DNA of 64,000 bases from an uncultured Bacteroides sp. (GTDB lineage: Bacteria > Bacteroidota > Bacteroidia > Bacteroidales > Bacteroidaceae), in NCBI RefSeq assembly GCF_949298305.1, contig NZ_CASFWU010000001.1, forward strand, positions 19,215 to 83,214, written 5' to 3'. The notes under the pieces were generated by a model. The model did not search any database and was not told where the DNA came from. It saw nothing but the letters and a program-made list of their open reading frames with translations. Below, one piece after another: positions 49,879-58,045 of the stretch (the first letter of the stretch is position 1; every line of letters starts with the position of its first letter). Made by a program: the position numbers and the translations under genes.

Positions 49879-52800
49879 ATGCAACTGCGAATGCTGATTT
49901 TGATTGTCCTCCTGGGCGGCACCCTGTCCGCTGGCGGGCAGACGGCGGTGGAGCGTTTCTTCGCCAAGTACAACTTCCACTTCATCACGGAGAAGGACGG
50001 TCTTCCCAACTGCTTTGTTGACGACATCATTCAGGATTCCGAAGGCTTCGTCTGGGCGGCCACGCACCAGGGCATTGTGCGCTACGACGGCTACCAGATG
50101 CTCCACCTCCACTCGCAGGCCGGGCCCGTGAGGCTGAAGAGCGACTTCGTGCGGAAGCTCTGCGAGGACAACCGGAAGCGCCTGTGGGTGGCCTCGGAGG
50201 GAGGCATAGACCTCATCGACCTGCGCACGTATGCGCCGGCCCCGCTCGAGCTTCCGCCCGACAGCGCCCTGCGCCGCCTGATGTCCGAGTCCGTCCATAC
50301 CCTTTACAAGGACCGCGAGGGCTGCCTGTGGATAGCCGCCTCGGGCGGGCTGTGGTGCCTGGAGCCCGACGGCGGGGACGGCATTGCCGATTACCATTGG
50401 CTGGAGGGGAGCGGCGCGTCGGTGAGGGCCCTGGCCGAGGTGGACGGCGCGGTGTGTGCCGGCGTGGGCAACGAGGTGTGCCGCCTGGTCAGGCAGGAGC
50501 CTCACCGCCTGGTGGCCGTCCCCCTGAGCGACAGCCTGCCGCCCTTCAGCGAAGACTGGCGCATCTCGTGCATGCAGACCGACGGACGCCTGCTGTGGAT
50601 TGGCTCCAACCGGGGCCTGTTCCGCTACGACCCTGACACGCGCAGCCTGAAGCGCTACCGCTATTCCACCCACCGGCCCGGCATGTTGAGCCAGGCCTAC
50701 ATCACGGACATCAAGCTGACCCGCCAGGGACACCTCATCGTGTCTACCCTGAACGGAGTGAACGTCTACCAGCGGGAGACGGACACCTTCGCCTTCATCC
50801 GCCAGAACGGCGCGCAGCCCTATGCCTCGGTCAACTGCAACGCCATCGACTGCGTCTTCACCGCGGGCGAGACCATCTGGCTGGGCACGGAGACGGGCGG
50901 CATCAACCTGCTCTCGCCCAAGCGGCTGCGCACCGAGCTGTGGCACAACCCCTGGGAACGCGAGGGGAAAAGCATTCCCGTGAACGCCATCTGCCAGGAC
51001 AGCGACGGAAACATCTGGGCGGCCCTGACGGAGCACGGACTGGCCTGCTGGAATCCGTCTGCGGAGGAGACGGCGTGCTACCGCTTCTCGCCCGACGACC
51101 TCACTTCCATCAGCAACAATACGCTGAACGGGCTGCTGGCCGACTCGCACCGCCACCTCTGGGCCTACACCTGGGGCGTGGGCATCAACGAGCTTGCCCC
51201 CGAGGGGAGGGCGGAGGGCCGCTTCAGGCGCTACACCCGCGAAGAGGTGCCTACGCTGAAGGGCGACTTCATCAGCAGCGCCTGCGAGGACACGCTGAAC
51301 GGGGGCATCTGGTTCGGCTCCACCCGCGGGCTGCTGTTCTACGACCGCCGCACGGGCACCTTCGACCGCGCCCTGCTCGACGGGCAGAACAACGAGTTTG
51401 ACGCCATCCAGGCTCTGCTGGCCGACCGCCGCGGCCGCCTCTGGGCAGGGACCACGCAGGGAGTGTTTGTCATTGACCTGCGTTCGTTTGCCAAGTCGCG
51501 CCGCCACTTTGGCTACACCCTGCTGAAGTACAAGCTGGACCACCCCGAGAGCCTGCGGATGGAGAAGATAAACGTGCTGCTGGAGAGCCGCGACGGCACC
51601 ATCTGGCTGGGCGGCAACGGCGACGGGCTCTACCGCCTGGACGAGGGGGGCGGAAGCCGCTTCCGCTTTCTGAACTACACGACCCGCGACGGCCTGCCGG
51701 ACAACACCGTGACGGGCCTGGCCGAGGACGGAGCGGGCTGCCTGTGGGTGGTGACCACCGACGGCGTGGCGCGCATGGACCCCGCGAACGGCACCTTTGC
51801 CTGCTACACGTCCGAGGACGGCCTGCCCGTGATGCCCTACTACCGCAACGCCATCTGCTACTCCGGGCGCTACGACCGCCTCTTCCTGGGCACGGCGGCG
51901 GGACTGCTGGCCGTGACGCCCGACAGCGGGGCCGACTCGCTGGCCGAGCCCCGCGTGCGCCTGTCGTCGCTCACCGTGGCGGGCAACCCGGTCTTTCCTG
52001 CCTCGGGCGACTTCCTGGAGCAGGACATCTCGACGGCTGAGGCCATCAGGCTGCACGAGCGGGAGAGCCGCTTCTCCGTAGCCCTGACCACCATGAACTA
52101 CGGCAACAGCGGGCGCATCCGCTACATGTACCGCCTGAAGGGGTATGAAAGCGAGTGGAACGAGACGCCGCCGGGCAGCCCCGTGGCCCGCTATACGGCG
52201 GTGCCGGCCGGCAACTATGTCCTTCAGGTGAAGGCCACGGACGAGAGCGGCCGGTGGTCCGGACACCTGGCCGAGCTGAAGGTGCGCGTCGTGCCCTACT
52301 TCTACAAGACGCCCTGGTTCATCGCATCGGCCGTGGTGCTGTCGCTGCTGGCCGTGCAGCTGTTCTACCTGCGCAAGATGAAGCGCTACGCCAGGCAGAA
52401 GGCCGAGCTGAAGCGCATGGTGGACGAGCGCACCCGCGAGCTGGCCCTGCGCAACGAGCAGCTGGAGCTGATGGCCCGCCACGTGGAGGAGGTGACGGAG
52501 GAGAAGATTTCCTTCTTCACCAACATCACCCACGAGTTCCGCACGCCCGTGACGCTGATACACGGCCCCATCGGGCACGCCCTGAAGGTGGTGACAGACC
52601 CCGACGTGAAGGCCCAGCTGGAGATTGCCGGACGCAACTCGGACTACCTGCTCTCGCTGGTGAACGAGCTGCTGGACTTCCGCAAGCTGGAGGCCGACCG
52701 CGTGGTGCTGGACGTGAAGCCCTGCAACATGGAGGCCTTTCTGACCGGGCTGCTGCTGCCCTTCAAGGTCTTTGCCCGCGAGCGGGGCATCGGGCTCGCC

Positions 52801-54042
52801 GCCCACTACCGCCTGCAGGACCATCCGTGCCTGATGCTGGACATGCCCTACATGCGCAAGGTGATGATTAACCTCGTGTCCAACGCCATCAAGTTCACCC
52901 CCGACGGCGGACGCATCGACATCTACGTGGCCGCCGTGAAGGGAAACAGCGGGGGCGACCTGCTCTACATCAACGTCTGCGACACGGGCTATGGCATTGC
53001 CGAGGAGGACATGGCGCGCATCTTCGACAGCTTCTACCAGTCCAGGCGGGGCCGTGCGCGCGAAGCCGGCGTACAGGGGGGCACGGGCATCGGCCTCTTC
53101 CTCTGCCGGAAGATTGTGAACCTGCACGGCGGACGCATCTTTGCCCGCAACAACCCCGGACGCGGAGCCTCGCTGCGCATCCTCATCCCGCTGGTACCCG
53201 CCGCCGCCCCGCTGCCCGCCGCCGGCGCCGTGGAGGAGCTGCCCGCCGCCGGCACGCCGCAGGAGCCCGCGGCGACCGGACAGAAGCGGGACACCATCCT
53301 CGTGGCGGACGACAACCGCGACATGCGCGCCTACATAGCCTCGCTGCTGGGCAAGGACTACCGCCTGCTGGAGGCCGCCGACGGCCAGGAGGCCCTGCGG
53401 CTGCTGCAGGAGCACACCGTGTCGCTCATTGTCAGCGACCTGATGATGCCCGTCATGGACGGCATGGAGCTGTCGCGCCGCGTGAAGGAGAACCTGGCCA
53501 CTTCGCACATCCCCTTCCTGATGCTGACCGCCGTCCGCTCGGAGGCGCAGGAGAAGCGCAGCTTTGAAATCGGGGTGGACGAGTACCTCTGCAAGCCCTT
53601 CGACGAGGAAGTGCTCCTGTTCAGGGTGCGCAACATCCTGGAGATGCAGGCCAAGTACCGCCGCCTCTTCTCGGCGGGCAGCCGGGTGGAGGACATACCC
53701 GTGCGCGAGGAGTCGCGCGACCACCGCTTCCTGACCCGGGCCGCCGAACTGATGAAGGAGAACTACGCCGACCCGGAGTACAACCTGGACTGCTTCGTGC
53801 GCGACATGGGCTACAGCAAGACCCTTGTGAACAACAAGATGCAGGCCCTGGCGGGACAGCCCATCGGGCAGTTCATGAAGAACTACCGCCTGAACGTGGC
53901 GCGGCAGATGATTCAGGAAGGGGCGGCCGGCGTCAATGTCTCCGAGGTTGCCTATGCCGTGGGGTTCAACGACCCGAAGTACTTCACCAAGTGCTTCAAG
54001 GAACTCTTCGGCTGCCTGCCCAGCAGCATCCTCAAGAAGTAG
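49879..54042 (+). CDS. Hybrid two-component system (HTCS) regulator
   Basis: A 1387-residue one-protein signalling system. After a signal peptide (MLILIVLLGGTLSAGGQ) come two seven-bladed beta-propellers made of Reg_prop repeats (about 25-700; IIQDSEGFVWAATHQGIVRY is the first) and a Y_Y_Y domain (about 730-800). A transmembrane helix (about 812-832) is followed by HisKA with the phospho-acceptor in FTNITHEFRTPVTLI (His885), HATPase_c (NLVSNAIKFTPDGG, DTGYGIAEED, GTGIGLFL), a receiver domain (Asp1187 in SDLMMPVMDG) and a C-terminal AraC-type HTH (about 1285-1385). It senses a glycan fragment in the periplasm and should activate the neighbouring glycosidase genes. Confidence 0.96.
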   Translation: MQLRMLILIVLLGGTLSAGGQTAVERFFAKYNFHFITEKDGLPNCFVDDIIQDSEGFVWAATHQGIVRYDGYQMLHLHSQAGPVRLKSDFVRKLCEDNRKRLWVASEGGIDLIDLRTYAPAPLELPPDSALRRLMSESVHTLYKDREGCLWIAASGGLWCLEPDGGDGIADYHWLEGSGASVRALAEVDGAVCAGVGNEVCRLVRQEPHRLVAVPLSDSLPPFSEDWRISCMQTDGRLLWIGSNRGLFRYDPDTRSLKRYRYSTHRPGMLSQAYITDIKLTRQGHLIVSTLNGVNVYQRETDTFAFIRQNGAQPYASVNCNAIDCVFTAGETIWLGTETGGINLLSPKRLRTELWHNPWEREGKSIPVNAICQDSDGNIWAALTEHGLACWNPSAEETACYRFSPDDLTSISNNTLNGLLADSHRHLWAYTWGVGINELAPEGRAEGRFRRYTREEVPTLKGDFISSACEDTLNGGIWFGSTRGLLFYDRRTGTFDRALLDGQNNEFDAIQALLADRRGRLWAGTTQGVFVIDLRSFAKSRRHFGYTLLKYKLDHPESLRMEKINVLLESRDGTIWLGGNGDGLYRLDEGGGSRFRFLNYTTRDGLPDNTVTGLAEDGAGCLWVVTTDGVARMDPANGTFACYTSEDGLPVMPYYRNAICYSGRYDRLFLGTAAGLLAVTPDSGADSLAEPRVRLSSLTVAGNPVFPASGDFLEQDISTAEAIRLHERESRFSVALTTMNYGNSGRIRYMYRLKGYESEWNETPPGSPVARYTAVPAGNYVLQVKATDESGRWSGHLAELKVRVVPYFYKTPWFIASAVVLSLLAVQLFYLRKMKRYARQKAELKRMVDERTRELALRNEQLELMARHVEEVTEEKISFFTNITHEFRTPVTLIHGPIGHALKVVTDPDVKAQLEIAGRNSDYLLSLVNELLDFRKLEADRVVLDVKPCNMEAFLTGLLLPFKVFARERGIGLAAHYRLQDHPCLMLDMPYMRKVMINLVSNAIKFTPDGGRIDIYVAAVKGNSGGDLLYINVCDTGYGIAEEDMARIFDSFYQSRRGRAREAGVQGGTGIGLFLCRKIVNLHGGRIFARNNPGRGASLRILIPLVPAAAPLPAAGAVEELPAAGTPQEPAATGQKRDTILVADDNRDMRAYIASLLGKDYRLLEAADGQEALRLLQEHTVSLIVSDLMMPVMDGMELSRRVKENLATSHIPFLMLTAVRSEAQEKRSFEIGVDEYLCKPFDEEVLLFRVRNILEMQAKYRRLFSAGSRVEDIPVREESRDHRFLTRAAELMKENYADPEYNLDCFVRDMGYSKTLVNNKMQALAGQPIGQFMKNYRLNVARQMIQEGAAGVNVSEVAYAVGFNDPKYFTKCFKELFGCLPSSILKK

Positions 54043-54088
54043 CCCGCGCGCAACGCCTCGCAGGGGGGGCGGCGGGGCGGCGTCCGGA

Positions 54089-54191
54089 CGGTGCAAGCAC
54101 GGTGTCCGGACGATGCCTGCACGGTGCGCGGACGATGCCTGCATGGTGTGCGGACGGTGCAAGCACGGTGCGCGCGCCGTGCAGGCAGGGC
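54089..54191. repeat. 22-bp dyad array E (5 units)
   Basis: Cores start at 54097, 54119, 54141, 54163 and 54185, exactly 22 bases apart. The orientation is that of array D (GCACGGTGCGCGGACGATGC). Some units carry TGCAAGCACGG in place of TGCCTGCACGG, and the last is inverted (TGCAGGCAGGG). It begins 47 bases after the HTCS stop. Confidence 0.93.
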
Positions 54192-54271
54192 CTGAGACCC
54201 GATTTCCGCCTTTTTTTACTATATTCCCCCCAATCTTTCCTATTTTCTCCCTGCCGAGCCTTGAAAAGGCT

Positions 54272-54279
54272 TATTTTTG
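54272..54279 (+). promoter_or_regulatory. -7 box TATTTTTG of the GH89 gene
   Basis: TATTTTTG matches TAnnTTTG, 84 bases upstream of the GH89 ATG and 81 bases past array E. Confidence 0.6.
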
Positions 54280-54362
54280 CGATGTCATGAAATGGAATCG
54301 GCAGGAAGGGCTCTTCGCGCCGGATTCCGGAATCTTTGAACTCTTTGAAAAACGGACTTATT

Positions 54363-56525
54363 ATGAAAAACAGAATCGGATTACTCGTGCTCCTGCTGTC
54401 CGCATGGACGGTACAGCTGCTGGCCGGCCCCATCGACGGACTGCTGGAAAGAATAGACAAAGGCGCCTCGCGCAAGTTTGCCATCGAGCTGAAGAAGGGC
54501 GACAAGGACTTCTTCGAGCTGGGGCAGAAGGGCGCCAAGGTGCTGGTGCGCGGCAACAGCTACGTCAGCATTGCCACCGGCATCAACTGGTACCTGAAAT
54601 ACTACGCCGGCATCCACCTCTCCTGGAACGGGATGCAGGCCAAGCTGCCCGACGTGCTGCCGCCCGTCAAGGAACCCCTGCGCAAGGAGACCGGCCTGGG
54701 CCTGCGCTACGACTTCAACTACTGCACCTACTCCTACACCATGGCCTTCTGGGACTGGGACCGCTGGGAGAAGGAGATTGACTGGATGGCCCTGCACGGC
54801 ATCAACCTGCCCCTGGCCGCCGTCGGTCAGGAGTGCATCTGGCGCAACATGCTGCTCAAGCTGGGCTACACGCCGGACGAGGTGAACCGCTTCATTGCCG
54901 GCCCCGCCTTCCTGGCCTGGTGGGCCATGAACAACCTGGAAGGGTGGGGCGGACCCAACCCCGACAGCTGGTATGCCCGGCAGGAGGCCTTGCAGAAAAA
55001 GATACTGAAGCGCATGAAGGAATACGGCATCCGGCCCGTCTTCCCGGGATACAGCGGCATGGTGCCCCACGACGCCGACACCAAGCTGGGGCTGAACATC
55101 GCCAAGCCCGAACTGTGGAACGGCTTCGTGCGGCCCGCTTTCCTGCAGCCCACCGACGCCCGCTACTCCGAGATTGCCTCCCTCTACTACGCCGAGCAGA
55201 AGAAGCTCTTCGGCACGGCCGACTTCTACTCCATGGACCCCTTCCACGAGGCGGGAAATGCCGAAGGTGTGGACTTTGACGCAGCCGGAAAGGCCATCAT
55301 GGGCGAAATGAAGAAGGTGAACCCAAAAGCCGTCTGGGTGGTGCAGGGATGGACGGAGAACCCGCGCCCGGACATGATCAGGAACCTTGCGAACGGCGAC
55401 CTGCTCATCCTCGATCTCTTCAGCGAGTGCCGCCCCATGTGGGGCATCCCCTCCATCTGGAAGCGCGAGAAGGGCTACGGACACCACGACTGGGTGTTCT
55501 GCATGCTGGAGAACTTCGGCGGAAACGTGGGCCTGCACGGCCGCATGGACCAGCTGCTCAACAACTTCTACCTCACCAAGACCCATCCGCTGGCCGCCCA
55601 CCTGAAGGGCATCGGCCTGACTATGGAAGGTTCGGAGAACAATCCTGTGATGTTCGAGCTGATGTGCGAGCTGCCGTGGCGTCCCGAGAAATTCACCAAG
55701 GAAGAGTGGCTGAAGGACTACCTCTTTGCCCGCTATGGTGTGCGCGACCCGAAGATTGAACAGGCGTGGACCATCCTGGCCAACTCCATCTACAACTGCC
55801 CCTTCGGCAACAACCAGCAGGGCCCCCACGAGTCCATCTTCTGCGGGCGGCCCACGCTGAACAACTTCCAGGTGAGCAGCTGGTCCAAGATGGCCAACTA
55901 CTACGACCCCACCCTCACCGCCGAGGCCGCCGCGCTGATGGTGGAGGTGGCGGACAAGTACCGCGGCAACAACAACTTCGAGTACGACCTGGTGGACATC
56001 GTGCGCCAGGCGCTGGCCGACGAGGGACGCATCGTCTACAACCGCACCGTGGCCGACTTCAAGAGCTTCGACAAGCGCAGCTTTGCCCGCGACTCGCAGC
56101 GCTTCCTCGCCCTGCTGCTGCAGCAGGACCGCCTGCTGGGCACCCGCAGCGAGTTCCGCGTGGGACGCTGGATTGAGCAGGCGCGCCGGGCGGGAACCAC
56201 GCCCCAGGAGCAGGACCTCTACGAGTGGAACGCCCGCGTGCAGATAACCACCTGGGGCAACCGCACCTGTGCCGACGACGGCGGCCTGCGCGACTATGCC
56301 CACAAGGAGTGGAACGGCATCCTGCGCGACTTCTACTACAAGCGCTGGGAGGCCTACTGGAAGACCTTGCAGGACCAGCTGGACGGCAAGCCCGAAGTCA
56401 TCCTGGACTACTACGCCATGGAAGAGCCCTGGACGCTGGCCAGGAACCCCTATGGGGCCGCGCCCGAAGGCAATCCGGTGGACGAGGCCAAGGCGGCCAT
56501 GAAGCTGCTGCGGGAGAAGTTTTAG
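54363..56525 (+). CDS. GH89 alpha-N-acetylglucosaminidase
   Basis: A 720-residue secreted enzyme homologous to human NAGLU. It removes terminal alpha-linked GlcNAc, as in heparan sulfate ends or gastric-type mucin caps. The signal peptide (LLVLLLSAWTVQLLAG) is followed by the NAGLU N-terminal domain, then the barrel with GLRYDFNYCTYSYTMAFWDW, WMALHGINLPLAAVGQE, YSMDPFHEAGNAEG and WVFCMLENFGGNVGLHG. A C-terminal helical domain ends the protein. The ATG at 54363 starts the signal peptide. A tandem repeat begins at its stop codon. It is followed by an acetyltransferase-like membrane protein. Confidence 0.95.
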   Translation: MKNRIGLLVLLLSAWTVQLLAGPIDGLLERIDKGASRKFAIELKKGDKDFFELGQKGAKVLVRGNSYVSIATGINWYLKYYAGIHLSWNGMQAKLPDVLPPVKEPLRKETGLGLRYDFNYCTYSYTMAFWDWDRWEKEIDWMALHGINLPLAAVGQECIWRNMLLKLGYTPDEVNRFIAGPAFLAWWAMNNLEGWGGPNPDSWYARQEALQKKILKRMKEYGIRPVFPGYSGMVPHDADTKLGLNIAKPELWNGFVRPAFLQPTDARYSEIASLYYAEQKKLFGTADFYSMDPFHEAGNAEGVDFDAAGKAIMGEMKKVNPKAVWVVQGWTENPRPDMIRNLANGDLLILDLFSECRPMWGIPSIWKREKGYGHHDWVFCMLENFGGNVGLHGRMDQLLNNFYLTKTHPLAAHLKGIGLTMEGSENNPVMFELMCELPWRPEKFTKEEWLKDYLFARYGVRDPKIEQAWTILANSIYNCPFGNNQQGPHESIFCGRPTLNNFQVSSWSKMANYYDPTLTAEAAALMVEVADKYRGNNNFEYDLVDIVRQALADEGRIVYNRTVADFKSFDKRSFARDSQRFLALLLQQDRLLGTRSEFRVGRWIEQARRAGTTPQEQDLYEWNARVQITTWGNRTCADDGGLRDYAHKEWNGILRDFYYKRWEAYWKTLQDQLDGKPEVILDYYAMEEPWTLARNPYGAAPEGNPVDEAKAAMKLLREKF

Positions 56526-56672
56526 TTGACGAGGGACAAGTTAACGAGGGTACAAGGACAAGTTAACGAGGGTACAAGGACAAGTTAACGAGGGTACAAG
56601 GACAAGTTAACGAGGGTACAAGGACAAGTTGATAAAGGTGCAAGGGACAAGTTGACAAGAGTGCAAGGGACG
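56526..56672. repeat. 22-bp tandem ACAAGTTAACGAGGGTACAA repeat
   Basis: TTAACG occurs at 56541, 56563, 56585 and 56607, exactly 22 bases apart. Degenerate units follow at 56629 and 56652 (TTGATA, TTGACA). The array starts directly after the GH89 stop (TAG then TTGACGAGGGAC). Confidence 0.95.
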
Positions 56673-56696
56673 CAGGAACTTAGAACCCCAATCCCC

Positions 56697-56922
56697 TTGT
56701 GGCCTGAAGCCTCGTCCCCTCGTCAACTGACCTCCGGCTCTTCCTTGTGGCCTGAAGCCTCGTCCCCTCGTCAACTGACCTCCGGCTCTTCCTCGTTGCC
56801 TGAAGCCTCGACCCTCGTCAACTGACCTCCGGCTCTTCCTCGTGGTCTGAAGCCTCGTCCCCTCGTCAACTGACCTCCGGCTCTTCCCTCGTGGTCTGTC
56901 GCCTCGTCCCCTCGTCAACTAA
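56697..56922. repeat. 48-bp tandem repeat (5 copies)
   Basis: GAAGCCTCG (last copy GTCGCCTCG) starts at 56706, 56754, 56802, 56849 and 56898, a period of 47-49 bases. Units contain CCCCTCGTCAACTGACCTCC and GGCTCTTCCT. The phrase CCTCGTCAACT is the inverse of AGTTGACGAGG in the array before it. No gene is credible in this 434-base spacer. Confidence 0.95.
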
Positions 56923-56957
56923 CTAAAAAACTTAAAAACTCAAAAACTCAAAAACTC
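56922..56957. repeat. A-rich AACTTAAAAACTCAAAAACT leader
   Basis: AACTTAAAAACTCAAAAACT and a further CAAAAACTCCT run up to the ATG at 56960. The same phrase lies directly before the cdaA and DUF2156 start codons. Confidence 0.8.
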
Positions 56958-56959
56958 CT

Positions 56960-58045
56960 ATGCCTGAAGCAAAGCCCAAAAAGAGACTCCTCTCGCTCGA
57001 CGTGCTGCGCGGCATCACCGTGGCCGGCATGATTGTGGTGAACAACGCGGGCGGCCCCCAGTCGTACGACTCGCTGCGCCACTCCGCCTGGAACGGCATG
57101 ACCCCCTGCGACCTGGTCTTTCCTTTCTTCCTCTTCATCATGGGCGTCTCCACCTACATCGCCCTGCGCAAGTACCAGTTCCGCCCGTCGGGCACGGTGG
57201 TGCGCAAGGTGCTGAAGCGCACGCTGCTCATCCTGCTGATAGGCATCGGCATCCACTGGTTCGAGTACGCCTGCAAGGGCGACTTCCTGCCCTTCGACCA
57301 CCTGCGGCTGACGGGCGTGCTGCAGCGCATTGCCCTCTGCTACTGCGCCGCCTCCTTCCTGGCCCTCTACCTGCCCCACAAGTGGATGGGCTGGATTGCG
57401 GGCGGGGTGCTGGCGGCCTACGGCGTGGTGCTGCTGGCGGCCAACGGCTACGCCCCCGACGAGACCAACCTGCTCTCCGTCATCGACCGCCGCCTGCTGG
57501 GCGCCGACCTGCTCTACCGCAAGAGCCCCGTTGACCCCGAAGGCCTGTTCAGCACCCTGCCGTCCATAGCCCACACGCTGATAGGCTTCTGCTGCGGGCG
57601 GATAATCATGGAGTCCGACACGCTGGGCAAGAAGGTCATCGGCCTGTTCGTGGCGGGTTTCCTGCTCATGTCCGCCGGCTTCCTGCTCACCGAGGCCCTG
57701 CCGCTCAACAAGCGCATCTGGTCGCCCTCGTTCGCGCTGGCCACGTGCGGCCTGGCCGCCATGCTTCAGGCCACGCTGATGTACTTCATCGACCTGAAGG
57801 ACAAGCGCCGCTGGTGCCGCTTCTTCGAGGTGTTCGGCGTCAATCCGCTGTTCCTCTACGTGCTCAGCGAGCTGCTGGCCATTGTCATCAGTGTAACGGG
57901 CGTCAAGCCCCCGGTCTACGGCGCCATCCTTGCGCTCGTGCCCGACCCCTACCTGGCTTCCGCCTTCTATTCGCTGCTGTTCATGCTGCTCATGGGGGCG
58001 GCGGGATGGCCGTTGTACCGCAAGAAAATCTATATTAAGTTATGA
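56960..58045 (+). CDS. HGSNAT/NagX-like membrane acyltransferase (DUF5009 type)
   Basis: A 361-residue protein with about ten transmembrane segments. The opening LLSLDVLRGITVAGMIVVNN and PCDLVFPFFLFIMGVSTYIAL are diagnostic for the heparan-alpha-glucosaminide N-acetyltransferase / NagX family. RLTGVLQRIALCYCAASFLA and FEVFGVNPLFLYVLSELLA follow. The human homologue acetylates terminal glucosamine so that NAGLU can cleave it. Here the gene stands between GH89 and GH92 and overlaps the GH92 start by four bases. A similar preparing role is inferred. A DUF418-type membrane protein is a distant alternative. Confidence 0.88.
   Translation: MPEAKPKKRLLSLDVLRGITVAGMIVVNNAGGPQSYDSLRHSAWNGMTPCDLVFPFFLFIMGVSTYIALRKYQFRPSGTVVRKVLKRTLLILLIGIGIHWFEYACKGDFLPFDHLRLTGVLQRIALCYCAASFLALYLPHKWMGWIAGGVLAAYGVVLLAANGYAPDETNLLSVIDRRLLGADLLYRKSPVDPEGLFSTLPSIAHTLIGFCCGRIIMESDTLGKKVIGLFVAGFLLMSAGFLLTEALPLNKRIWSPSFALATCGLAAMLQATLMYFIDLKDKRRWCRFFEVFGVNPLFLYVLSELLAIVISVTGVKPPVYGAILALVPDPYLASAFYSLLFMLLMGAAGWPLYRKKIYIKL

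Noticed and set aside
49660..54162. 1500-codon open frame antisense to the HTCS gene
   Set aside because: It is a product of high GC at third codon positions. The translation is low-complexity (Val, Gly, His, Gln, Arg-rich) with no domain, and the plus strand holds a complete multidomain regulator. Similar antisense frames over susC, GH89, GH92 and others were rejected for the same reason.
56607..56918. 103-codon minus-strand frame over the tandem repeats
   Set aside because: The product is a 16-residue repeat (RRSVDEG-type) that follows from a 48-base period divisible by three. There is no start signal.
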